From contig CASFEZ010000002.1 in NCBI GenBank assembly GCA_949293815.1, positions 1 through 64,000 on the forward strand: DNA of 64,000 nt, written 5' to 3'. The notes beneath the pieces are model-generated. The model saw only the letters and a list, made by a program, of their open reading frames with translations. It searched no databases and was not told the DNA's origin. The DNA is from an uncultured Eubacteriales bacterium. GTDB lineage: Bacteria > Bacillota > Clostridia > Oscillospirales > Acutalibacteraceae. This document shows positions 50,937-58,392 of the stretch, in pieces (positions within the stretch are counted from its first letter, which is position 1; the number at the start of each line of letters is the position of its first letter). Made by a program: the position numbers and the translations under genes.

Positions 50937-50965
50937 TTTAAATTGGTAAAGTAATTTGTGGATTA

Positions 50966-51000
50966 TGCCAATTGCCAATGGCAGAAAAAAGGTATATACT
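50966..51000 (+). promoter_or_regulatory. Promoter with overlapping inverted repeat, ABC importer operon
   Basis: TTGCCA (50972-50977), a 17-base spacer and TATACT (50995-51000). The -35 lies inside TGCCA-N8-TGGCA (50966-50983), a possible repressor operator. Confidence 0.65.
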
Positions 51001-51096
51001 ATTAACAATTGGTGCAGAAATCGCATTTGCGACACTGCGTCAAAAATATGCAGATACATATGCTTAATCCGTATCTGTTTATGGAGGCAGAATTTG

Positions 51097-52134
51097 ATGA
51101 AAAAAATGAAAAAGATTCTTGCGCTGGTTCTGACGGCTGTTATGCTGTTCTCCTTTGCCGCCTGCGGCGACAGCGAAACCCCCAATACGCCCGATGAGCC
51201 CGGTTCCACTGCGGCTGATGAACAGGGCACCGCTTCCGGCGGCGAATCCTATGTGATTGGTATTTGCCAGCTGGTTCAGCACGAAGCGCTTGATGCTGCG
51301 ACCCAGGGCTTTAAGGATTACCTGACCGAGCGGCTCGGCGACCGTGTGTCCTTTAATGAGCAGAATGCTTCCGGTGAGCCCACCAACTGCACCACCATTG
51401 TTTCTCAGTTTGTTTCCACCAATGTGGATTTGATTATGGCGAACGCTTCCGGTGCTTTGTCCGCCGCTGCTGCTGCAACGGAGGATATCCCGATTCTCGG
51501 AACTTCCATTACCGACTATGCAACCGCCTTGCAGATGGAAAACTGGACCGGCACCACCGGCATGAACATTTCCGGTACCTCTGACCTGGCGCCTTTGGCG
51601 GAGCAGGCTGCTATGATTCAGGAGCTTTGCCCCGATGCCAAGGAAGTCGGTATTCTGTATTGCTCTGCGGAGCCGAACTCCAAATACCAGGCGGATATCG
51701 TTGCCGCAGAGTTGGCTGAGCTTGGCATGACCAGCACCGTTTATACCTTTGTTGACACCAACGATGTACAGCTGGTTACCCAGAACGCGGTTGACAATTC
51801 CGATGTCATCTATATCCCCACCGATAACACCGCCGCTTCCAACACCACCGCCATCAACAACATTGCAGAGCCTGCCGGCGTACCCATCATTGCCGGTGAA
51901 GAGGGTATCTGCAAAGGCTGCGGCGTTGCAACGCTGTCCATCAGCTACTATGATTTGGGCAGACGCACCGGTGAAATGGCTTATGACATTCTTGTCAACG
52001 GCGCGGATCCGGCGACAATGGAAATCGCTTACGCTTCCGATTTGACCAAAAAGGCCGTTATGGAGCGTGCCGAGGCTTTGAATATCACGGTTCCCGAGGA
52101 TTACGAAGCCATTGTTCTGGATAGCGAAGAATAA
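51097..52134 (+). CDS. ABC importer substrate-binding lipoprotein (TrpX/ABC_sub_bind family)
   Basis: A 345-residue lipoprotein: signal peptide with lipobox FAAC (Cys23), an acidic Thr/Pro/Glu linker (24-45), then a type I periplasmic-binding fold of the ABC_sub_bind family (YVIGICQLVQHEALDAATQG, PDAKEVGILYCSAEPNSKYQ, GVPIIAGEEGICKGCGVATL). Some family members (TrpX) belong to tryptophan or aromatic amino acid importers; the substrate here is unproved. ATG 51097 has GGAGG upstream. First gene of an SBP-permease-ATPase operon. Confidence 0.9.
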   Translation: MKKMKKILALVLTAVMLFSFAACGDSETPNTPDEPGSTAADEQGTASGGESYVIGICQLVQHEALDAATQGFKDYLTERLGDRVSFNEQNASGEPTNCTTIVSQFVSTNVDLIMANASGALSAAAAATEDIPILGTSITDYATALQMENWTGTTGMNISGTSDLAPLAEQAAMIQELCPDAKEVGILYCSAEPNSKYQADIVAAELAELGMTSTVYTFVDTNDVQLVTQNAVDNSDVIYIPTDNTAASNTTAINNIAEPAGVPIIAGEEGICKGCGVATLSISYYDLGRRTGEMAYDILVNGADPATMEIAYASDLTKKAVMERAEALNITVPEDYEAIVLDSEE

Positions 52135-52158
52135 TTTTTATAACAAATAATGACAAAA

Positions 52159-52190
52159 GAAAGCGGTAAGGTTTTCTTATCGCTTTCTTT
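52159..52190 (+). terminator. Intercistronic stem-loop between binding protein and permease genes
   Basis: A 12-bp stem GAAAGCGGTAAG/CTTATCGCTTTC (one G-U pair) with a five-base loop, followed by TTTC. A leaky terminator or 3' stabiliser here would give more binding protein than membrane components. Confidence 0.6.
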
Positions 52191-52211
52191 CGGCATGTAA
52201 AGGAGTATTAC

Positions 52212-53141
52212 ATGGTTTTAGAGTTCCTGCAATCGCTTCCCTCGCCGATTGCCCAAGGCATGATTTGGGGTATTATGGCCATCGGCGTGTTCATCACCTT
52301 CCGCGTTTTGGATTTGGCGGATTTGACTGTAGACGGCACGTTGGGCACCGGCGGTGCGGTTTTGGTCATATTGACCACCAGCGGTCTGAATGTCTGGCTG
52401 TCGCTTTTGGTCGCGTTTATTGCCGGGTGCCTTGCCGGTCTTGTTACCGGCGTGCTGCACACAAAGTTTGGCATTCCCGCGATTTTGGCGGGTATTCTGA
52501 CCCAATTGGCGCTGTATTCCATCAATCTGCGCGTCATGGGCGGCAGAGCCAACACCCCAATCAGCCACAGAACCTATGATTTAATTGTATCGTCGAATAC
52601 CGATTTGCTGCCCAAAACCATTCTGGTGACCGCGATATTTATTGCAGCAATCATTGCCATTCTTTATTGGTTCTTTGGCACGGAAATGGGACATTCCATC
52701 CGCGCCACCGGCGCCAACGAGGCAATGGCACGCGCCAACGGCATCAACACCAATTCCCGCAAAATCATCGGTCTTGTGCTTTCCAACGGCATTGTCGCGC
52801 TCTCCGGCGGTCTTTTGGCGCAGTTCAGCGGCAACGCGGACATCAATATGGGGCGCGGTGCCATTGTTATCGGTTTGGCGGCGGTTATCATCGGCGATGT
52901 ACTGCTGGGCAAGATATTCAAAAATTTCGCTCTGCGCCTGCTGTCCTGCGTGGTCGGCGGTATCATCTATTATATCGTTATCGCCATCGTGCTTCGCCTT
53001 GGGCTGAATACCAACGATTTGAAGCTGTTCTCCGCTGTGGTGGTTGCGATTTTCCTGGGTGTGCCTTTCTGGAAAAACCAGCTTGCTGGCAAACGCCGCA
53101 AAAAAAGCAAAGCCGTAAAGGAGGACGCCGCGCATGCTTGA
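52212..53141 (+). CDS. ABC importer permease (TrpY-like, COG4120)
   Basis: A 309-residue membrane protein of the branched-chain-amino-acid-type permease superfamily with eight to nine helices. The coupling segment is ATGANEAMARANGINTNSRK, typical of COG4120. Site AAAGGAG. Its 3' end overlaps the ATPase gene by eight bases, indicating coupled translation. Confidence 0.9.
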   Translation: MVLEFLQSLPSPIAQGMIWGIMAIGVFITFRVLDLADLTVDGTLGTGGAVLVILTTSGLNVWLSLLVAFIAGCLAGLVTGVLHTKFGIPAILAGILTQLALYSINLRVMGGRANTPISHRTYDLIVSSNTDLLPKTILVTAIFIAAIIAILYWFFGTEMGHSIRATGANEAMARANGINTNSRKIIGLVLSNGIVALSGGLLAQFSGNADINMGRGAIVIGLAAVIIGDVLLGKIFKNFALRLLSCVVGGIIYYIVIAIVLRLGLNTNDLKLFSAVVVAIFLGVPFWKNQLAGKRRKKSKAVKEDAAHA

Positions 53142-53928
53142 AGTAAAGAATATTTATAAAACCTTCAATCCCGGTACGGTCAACGAAAAAAAAGCGCTGA
53201 GCGGCGTTGATTTAACGCTGGCGGACGGTGACTTTGTTACGGTTATCGGCGGCAATGGCGCGGGTAAATCCACGCTGCTGAATATGATTTCCGGCGTTTA
53301 TTCCGTGGACAGCGGTTCGATTGTGGTTGACGGCATCGATATTACCGGTATGCCCGAGCATAAGCGTGCCAAGTATTTCGGCAGGGTTTTCCAAGACCCG
53401 ATGACCGGCACGGCGGCCACCATGGAAATTGCCGAAAATCTGGCGCTGGCAGCCCGTCGGGGCAAGCGCAGAACCCTGCGCTTCGGCGTAACATCTAAGG
53501 AGAAAGAGCAGTACCGCGAACTGCTGAAAACGCTGGATTTGGGGCTGGAAGACCGCTTGACCTCCAAGGTGGGGCTTTTGTCCGGCGGTCAGCGGCAGGC
53601 AATCACCCTGCTGATGGCAACCTTACAGCAGCCGAAGCTCCTGCTTTTGGACGAGCATACGGCGGCGCTTGACCCGAAAACTTCCGCAAAGGTTTTGGCG
53701 CTTACCCAAAAGATTATCAGCGAAAATAAACTGACGGCGATGATGGTTACCCACAATATGAACGATGCCATCACCTACGGCAACCGGCTGATTATGATGC
53801 ACGAAGGTCGCATCATTCTGGATATCTCCGGAGAAGAGAAAAAACAGCTGACCGTGGAAGCGTTGCTGCATAAATTTGAGGAGGTCAGCGGCTCCGAGTT
53901 CGCCAACGACCGCGCGCTGCTTTCCTAA
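53134..53928 (+). CDS. ABC importer ATP-binding protein (TrpZ-like, COG1101)
   Basis: A 264-residue ABC ATPase with Walker A GGNGAGKST (residues 39-47), signature LSGGQRQAITLLMA, Walker B LLLLDEHTAALD (with His after Glu, as in COG1101) and switch His in MVTHNM. It energises the preceding permease. Followed by a bidirectional terminator. Confidence 0.93.
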   Translation: MLEVKNIYKTFNPGTVNEKKALSGVDLTLADGDFVTVIGGNGAGKSTLLNMISGVYSVDSGSIVVDGIDITGMPEHKRAKYFGRVFQDPMTGTAATMEIAENLALAARRGKRRTLRFGVTSKEKEQYRELLKTLDLGLEDRLTSKVGLLSGGQRQAITLLMATLQQPKLLLLDEHTAALDPKTSAKVLALTQKIISENKLTAMMVTHNMNDAITYGNRLIMMHEGRIILDISGEEKKQLTVEALLHKFEEVSGSEFANDRALLS

Positions 53929-53947
53929 GTAAAAATCCATACAAATA

Positions 53948-53988
53948 AACGCCTGCTTTGTACAAGCCGTACAGAGCAGGCGTTTTTT
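53948..53988. terminator. Bidirectional terminator between the ABC operon and the PHP gene
   Basis: A 16-bp stem (AACGCCTGCTTTGTAC with GTACAGAGCAGGCGTT, one G-U pair) and a five-base loop. TTTTTT follows rightward and TTTATTTGT leftward. Confidence 0.9.
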
Positions 53989-54006
53989 GCAGGCAGACTT
54001 TGTTTT

Positions 54007-54738
54007 TTACGGCAGCAGGAGCGAGCCGGATATTTCGGCGATAAAGTCGTTTTTCTTTAATTCTGCCGCCAGTGCGAAAGAGTCGTCCGGTAGAATTTTC
54101 ATGCGCGTTGCACAAAGGTTGTGGTGCCCTTCGTGGTGAAAATCTGTACCGATGGTTTTAATCAGGTGGTGCGCGTCGGCAAACTGAGAAGCCAGCGCGA
54201 TCCGGGAATTATGCCCGGGGTGCAAATTAAACGCTTCCATCCCGTCCAGCAGTTCCGGATTTAATCTGGTAAGCCCATCGCGGTACGGGTGCGCCTGTAA
54301 AAAGAAACTCTTTTCGCTTTTGCAGTCCCGCACAAAGGTCGCGGCGTCCCCCTTCATATAGTCAAATACATCGGAAAGCATCGCCTCGTCAACGCCAAGC
54401 AGCAGATAGTCGTTGTCGCTTAAATGTTCCCATCGTAGCTCCGCGCCGAGATAGACCTTGATGCCGATTTTTTCGCCTGCTTCCAGGGCACGGTGATAAT
54501 CGCTTAAATATTGTTCCAATGCGCTTTTTTTGTCAGAAGCCTGATAGTACCGTTCAAAAATACCGGTAAAAAAGTGATTGGTTATGGCGATGCCGTGATA
54601 ACCCGCCGCCGCAAAGGTTTCAACTACCGTTTCCGGCGCAAGGTCGCCGCAGGGGGAGGCGGGTTTGGTATGGGCGTGTAATTCGATACGGTACGGATAT
54701 TCAGCACAGAGCTGTTCTTTGATTGCCGCAAGATTCAT
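54007..54738 (-). CDS. PHP domain metal-dependent phosphoesterase
   Basis: A 243-residue PHP protein with the metal-binding motifs ELHAHT (residues 19-24), TNHFF, LGAELRWE, LQAHPYR and GTDFHHEGH, the set found in histidinol phosphatases and related phosphoesterases. The substrate is unknown. It reads leftward alone, with an AGGAAG site. Confidence 0.85.
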   Translation of the reverse strand: MNLAAIKEQLCAEYPYRIELHAHTKPASPCGDLAPETVVETFAAAGYHGIAITNHFFTGIFERYYQASDKKSALEQYLSDYHRALEAGEKIGIKVYLGAELRWEHLSDNDYLLLGVDEAMLSDVFDYMKGDAATFVRDCKSEKSFFLQAHPYRDGLTRLNPELLDGMEAFNLHPGHNSRIALASQFADAHHLIKTIGTDFHHEGHHNLCATRMKILPDDSFALAAELKKNDFIAEISGSLLLP

Positions 54739-54844
54739 GATTTCAACTTCCTGTTATATTGGATTTCAGCCCCTTTATGGTAGTCCTTTTTTCGACAAAA
54801 TACAAGCGCTTTTCGCCATTATTCGTAAGTTTTGAATGGATTTT

Positions 54845-54876
54845 GCGTAAAAAAACGACCGCCTGGGCGGTCGTTT
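54845..54876 (-). terminator. Terminator of the 70-residue protein gene
   Basis: An 11-bp stem AAAACGACCGC/GCGGTCGTTTT with a four-base loop; leftward it is followed by TTT. Shares its arms with the terminator at 16249-16287. Confidence 0.85.
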
Positions 54877-54891
54877 TCGGAAGACACTGGC

Positions 54892-55104
54892 TTATTCGGT
54901 TTTGCTTTTGGAATCGCTGTACTTGTCCTGGGGAATGACGCCATGGGGCAGGAAGTCTACAATATCATCGTAAAACTCCTCAGCGGCTTCGGTGTCGCTG
55001 TCGTGTGGAATCAGCCCGGTCATTTCCTGCGCCGATGCCACACTGTTCCCCATGGCGTCCAATGCGTTAATATTTTTCGCAATTTTTTGCTTTTTCTTTT
55101 TCAT
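54892..55104 (-). CDS. Small 70-residue protein of unknown function
   Basis: A 70-residue protein with a lysine-rich start (MKKKKQKIAKNINALD), a central VASAQEMTGLIPHD motif and an acidic C-terminal half (AAEEFYDDIVDFLP). The EMTGLIP-type motif resembles short clostridial proteins I vaguely know, but I cannot name the family. It has CGGAGG at the right distance, its own terminator, and the site lies within a perfect 17-bp inverted repeat, so its translation may be controlled. Codon use and good signals at both ends support a real gene. Confidence 0.75.
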   Translation of the reverse strand: MKKKKQKIAKNINALDAMGNSVASAQEMTGLIPHDSDTEAAEEFYDDIVDFLPHGVIPQDKYSDSKSKTE

Positions 55105-55105
55105 A

Positions 55106-55154
55106 TGCTTTCCTCCGTATACCAGTTTCTATGAATAGTATACGGAGGAAAGCA
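55106..55154 (-). promoter_or_regulatory. Perfect 17-bp inverted repeat covering the ribosome binding site of the 70-aa gene
   Basis: Arms 55106-55122 and 55138-55154 are exact inverted copies (GTATACGGAGGAAAGCA and its complement), loop 15 bases. Leftward, the second arm contains CGGAGG and ends two bases before the ATG. A folded transcript would hide the site. There is no T-run, so it is not a terminator of azlD. Confidence 0.8.
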
Positions 55155-55173
55155 GAAACTTATACACAGGAAG

Positions 55174-55500
55174 CTAAAATACAAATTGCACCAAAACCAT
55201 ATAAAGAATGGTTCCAACGGCGATGGACAGGAACATATTCTTTTTCCAAAGGTGCAGCGCCGCAACGGCGGCAATGGAAATCAGTTCCGGGATGCCGTGG
55301 CTGCCCTCCAGCACGCTGACATTGCGCACGCAGTAAATGACCAGCAGTCCGAACACCGCCGCTGGCAGCACCTTGCCGAGATAGCGGATGTATTTCGGCG
55401 TGGGTTTTCCGGCGGGAAAGAGCAGAAACGGCAGAAAGCGGGTCAGCATCGTGCCGAGAATCACCATCAATATGGTAATTGCCTGTTGTTGTACGCTCAT
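55174..55500 (-). CDS. azlD: AzlD family branched-chain amino acid transport protein
   Basis: A 108-residue membrane protein with three to four helices and the family segment [17 protein letters not shown]. It is the small subunit of AzlCD, which exports branched-chain amino acids and analogues such as 4-azaleucine in B. subtilis. The ATG overlaps the azlC stop by four bases. Confidence 0.88.
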   Translation of the reverse strand: MSVQQQAITILMVILGTMLTRFLPFLLFPAGKPTPKYIRYLGKVLPAAVFGLLVIYCVRNVSVLEGSHGIPELISIAAVAALHLWKKNMFLSIAVGTILYMVLVQFVF

Positions 55501-56210
55501 TGGTCAGCACCTGCCTTTTCCAAGGGTTTGCGCAATGCGGTTAAAGCCAAGAGAATCAGCACCATGGATGGAATCATAAAGTTATCCGCTTTCAGCGTCA
55601 GCAGGCAGACCAGCGATACGCCAAGACCCGTAAGCGAGCTGACATGGTTCTTTTCCTTCATCCATTGGTCAAGAAAAATCACCACAAACAGGGCGGTCAT
55701 CACGAAATCCAGCCCTTCGGTTTCAAAGGGGATGATGCTGCCGAACAGGCCGCCAATCGTCGCCCCGCTGACCCAGTAAATCTGGTTCAGGAGTGTAACA
55801 AAGAAGTAATACCAGCCCCTGTCCACCTCTTTCGGAATGTCAGCAGTGTAGTTAATGGAAAAGGTTTCATCGCACAGCCCGAATATTAAATAGGGTTTTT
55901 TCCAGCCAAGACCACGGTACTTGTCCAGCATCGAAATGCCGTAAAACAGGTGGCGGGCGTTAATCATGATGGTCATCAACAGCGCCTGTACCGGGTCAAA
56001 CGCGCCCAAAAGCATACTGACCGCCACAAATTCAATGGAACCGGCAAAAATGGTCAGCCCCATCAGCATCGGGTAGAGAAAAGAGAACCCGGAAACATTC
56101 ATATAAATGCCATAGGATATGCCAAGAAATAAAAATCCCGCCATAATCGGCAGCGTTCTCGGAAACGCCGCACGGAAAGCGAGCAGGATCTTTTGGCGGG
56201 TTGTTTGCAT
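55497..56210 (-). CDS. azlC: AzlC family branched-chain amino acid exporter subunit
   Basis: A 237-residue membrane protein with about five to seven helices and the typical GISYGIYMN and [16 protein letters not shown] segments. ATG 56210 has AAAGGAG upstream; the longer frame to 56330 runs through the leader hairpins and is rejected. Forms AzlCD with the next gene. Confidence 0.9.
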   Translation of the reverse strand: MQTTRQKILLAFRAAFPRTLPIMAGFLFLGISYGIYMNVSGFSFLYPMLMGLTIFAGSIEFVAVSMLLGAFDPVQALLMTIMINARHLFYGISMLDKYRGLGWKKPYLIFGLCDETFSINYTADIPKEVDRGWYYFFVTLLNQIYWVSGATIGGLFGSIIPFETEGLDFVMTALFVVIFLDQWMKEKNHVSSLTGLGVSLVCLLTLKADNFMIPSMVLILLALTALRKPLEKAGADQ

Positions 56211-56262
56211 GGGAAAAATCAACTCCTTTGTTGATTGCGGGGGCGTGCAGGCAATAAAAGCG

Positions 56263-56338
56263 CCTCGGCAGCGATGGGGAATGCTGCCGAGGACAGGCAA
56301 GGGCGGATGCGGGCATCCGGTTCCTGGCAAAAGGAACC
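56263..56338 (-). promoter_or_regulatory. Three-hairpin leader upstream of azlC
   Basis: Within 80 bases: CGGTTCC/GGAACCG (56319-56338), GGATG/CATCC (56305-56318) and a perfect 10-bp CCTCGGCAGC/GCTGCCGAGG (56263-56272 with 56283-56292). Leftward, the last is followed by CGCTTTTATT, so it can act as terminator for the nitroreductase gene or attenuator of azlCD. Confidence 0.6.
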
Positions 56339-56341
56339 GCG

Positions 56342-56860
56342 TCAGTCAATATATATAAGCTTACCTTTGTTTTCCCGGGTGGCGGATTTCGGTTCGCCGT
56401 AGCCCAGCGCTGCTGCACCCCAAATGACATGATTTTCGGGTACCTGGCAGGCGGTCAGCGCCTGGCGCATAACCGGCTCATCACAAATATTTTTAAATTG
56501 ATTGATCCAAACCGATCCAACGCCCAAAGAACAGGCGGCTAAAAAGATATTTTCCAGCACACAGGCGGTGTCCGCAATGCCATGTGCATAGTCCCGGGGA
56601 ACGGACACCAGAACCAGGGTAGCGGCGCCGTAAAACTTTCCGTAATCCGGGCGGTTCAGCACAGTTTGCACCGCGTGCTGCAAACCGGTCAGCCTGTCAG
56701 GATTGCTGACGGCGGTCAGCTGCCAAAGCTGGTTATTCATGGCGCTTGGCGCAGAAAGCCCCGCCTGTAAAATGTCCTGCAAAATCGCTCGCGGAATGGC
56801 TTTGTCCGCAAACGCACGGACGCTTCTGCGGGCGTGTATATTCTTTAATACTTCGTTCAT
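56342..56860 (-). CDS. Nitroreductase family protein
   Basis: A 172-residue FMN-dependent oxidoreductase. The N-terminal NIHARRSVRAFADKAIP and SAPSAMNNQLWQL segments bind FMN phosphate and ring; GVGSVWINQF and VIWGAAALGYGE complete the fold. Natural substrate unknown. Strong AGGAGG site. Confidence 0.9.
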   Translation of the reverse strand: MNEVLKNIHARRSVRAFADKAIPRAILQDILQAGLSAPSAMNNQLWQLTAVSNPDRLTGLQHAVQTVLNRPDYGKFYGAATLVLVSVPRDYAHGIADTACVLENIFLAACSLGVGSVWINQFKNICDEPVMRQALTACQVPENHVIWGAAALGYGEPKSATRENKGKLIYID

Positions 56861-56875
56861 AAAAAACCTCCTGAA

Positions 56876-57350
56876 AAAAGCGTATTCATGTTTTCTATGG
56901 GAAACGGTATTTTTTTGTCAAAATATCGTTCATATTTTTCACTGTATAAAGACGCAAGCGACTCTATTTTTATATATTTAGAAAATAAATCTCAAATAAT
57001 CTGTTTTATAGGGAAAATGTAAATCTATGATAACACAACATACAGCTTCTGTCAATGCGTGCAAAACAAAGCGAGAGCGCTTTTTTTCGCTGTGTATAAT
57101 GGAGGGGAAGTTTTTGCATTTTAGCTGCAAGCTGTTTTTGCGGATTGCTTTGGTTATTTTGTATAAAAAATTATTCTTATTTACAAAATAACAAATTTTT
57201 GCAGTATTGTTTTTATGTTGTTAATTGTATGTTTAAAAGATTCAAACTCATTGATAAAAAGAATCTGGTAAAATACCGTAGAACCTTTGGGGGATTGCTT
57301 ATTTTAAAGATTGTTGATTGATATCTAACTTCTTCTATTTTAATATATAT
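56876..57350. other. AT-rich intergenic gap between nitroreductase and acyltransferase genes
   Basis: About 475 bases without a supported gene. It holds a small AAAGCG-AGAG-CGCTTT hairpin followed by T (near 57068-57086), a TATAAT at 57095-57100 without a -35, and an extended -10 TGGTAAAAT near 57267. A 17-base TTCAGGAGGTTTTTTAT leader occurs in front of both flanking genes in inverted orientation (56859-56875 and 57351-57367). Confidence 0.5.
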
Positions 57351-57368
57351 TTCAGGAGGTTTTTTATT

Positions 57369-58292
57369 GTGGAAGGACAGGTCAGTAAGATAAGTCGATT
57401 TGGGATTCAGCGGAAGATTGTCGCAAATATGACCAGCGAAAGCTGGCAGAATATCCCGCACGTCAGCTATATTTATGAGCCTGATGTGACCGAGTTTATT
57501 AAAAAGTATAAGGCGTTTGACGCTGCGCTGCCGGAGGGGAAACATGTTACCTTAAACACCGTTATTCTTAAGGCGATTACCGAGGCGATTAAAGCCGCGC
57601 CCCAGATGAACGCGCATATCCATTTTGAAAGAAAGCTTGTTCGCGGTAAAATCATTCAGTACGATAATATCGATGTCTCCATGCCCTGGATTCTGCCGGA
57701 TCAGACCATGATGACCATCAATATGAAAGATATGGGCAACAGAAGCCTTGGCAATATGACCGAATATATACAGGAAACGGCAGCAAAGATTAAAAAGACC
57801 GATTTGAACGAGGCAATGATTTCCGTTTCCATGAACGATACATTCGAGGCTTTGCGAAAAGGCAAGGTGCTTCGTGTCATTCAGCGCCTGATTGGCTCCA
57901 AGACCTCAAAGCGCCACCGCATTGTTCCATTGAGCGGCGCTGCCAAAAAGGCCTATGACGCCATTCCGGACGATGAGAAGATTACCAAAGCCGATTTGAA
58001 ACAGGGTACCATTACCATTTCCAATATCGGCTCCATTACCCGGGGAATTGACGGAGCGGTTGCTCTGCTTATGATTATTCCGCCGCAGATTTGCGCAATC
58101 GGCATTTCCGCCGTTGTCAAAAAACCGGTTGTGGATACCGATGAAAATGGCAAGGAAGTGATTCGTTCTGCCGATGTCTTGCCGTTGAATATCTGCTTTG
58201 ACCACAGAGCGCTGGATTTCGGCGAGGTCAAACCCTTCCTGGTCAGATTGGATGAGATTTTCAAGAATCCCGACGAAATTCTGGTTTATTAA
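57369..58292 (+). CDS. Stand-alone 2-oxoacid dehydrogenase acyltransferase catalytic domain
   Basis: A 307-residue protein made only of the E2 catalytic (CAT-like) fold. It keeps the active-site NICFDHRALDFGE motif (His and Asp of HxxxD) and the preceding GTITISNIGSI segment of E2 enzymes. It has no lipoyl or subunit-binding domain, and no E1 or E3 gene is nearby. Start is GTG 57369, nine bases after AGGAGG. It may be a CoA-dependent acyltransferase with a soluble acceptor; the substrate is unknown. Confidence 0.8.
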   Translation: MEGQVSKISRFGIQRKIVANMTSESWQNIPHVSYIYEPDVTEFIKKYKAFDAALPEGKHVTLNTVILKAITEAIKAAPQMNAHIHFERKLVRGKIIQYDNIDVSMPWILPDQTMMTINMKDMGNRSLGNMTEYIQETAAKIKKTDLNEAMISVSMNDTFEALRKGKVLRVIQRLIGSKTSKRHRIVPLSGAAKKAYDAIPDDEKITKADLKQGTITISNIGSITRGIDGAVALLMIIPPQICAIGISAVVKKPVVDTDENGKEVIRSADVLPLNICFDHRALDFGEVKPFLVRLDEIFKNPDEILVY

Positions 58293-58307
58293 AAACATAG
58301 CAAAAAC

Positions 58308-58345
58308 AGAGCCGGAAGCGATTATCGCCGCCGGCTCTTTTGCTG
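58308..58345 (+). terminator. Terminator of the acyltransferase gene
   Basis: Stem AGAGCCGG/CCGGCTCT with an inner GCGA-TTA-TCGC hairpin, followed by TTTGCTGTTTT. Confidence 0.85.
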
Positions 58346-58350
58346 TTTTA

Positions 58351-58384
58351 TAAAAAGGGCTGCTGCATCCGCAAGCAGCAGCCC
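58351..58384 (-). terminator. Terminator of prs
   Basis: A perfect 10-bp stem GGGCTGCTGC/GCAGCAGCCC, followed leftward by TTTTTATAAAA. Confidence 0.85.
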
Positions 58385-58392
58385 CCAAGGAC

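Noticed and set aside
56211..56330. A 40-residue N-terminal extension of AzlC
   Set aside because: It translates structured leader RNA and has no ribosome binding site; ATG 56210 follows AAAGGAG.
57095..57191. TATAAT at 57095 and a 25-codon hydrophobic frame from TTG 57114 behind GGAGGGG
   Set aside because: If the TATAAT is a promoter, transcription would start after the GGAGGGG, so the two signals exclude each other; there is no -35 and no terminator.
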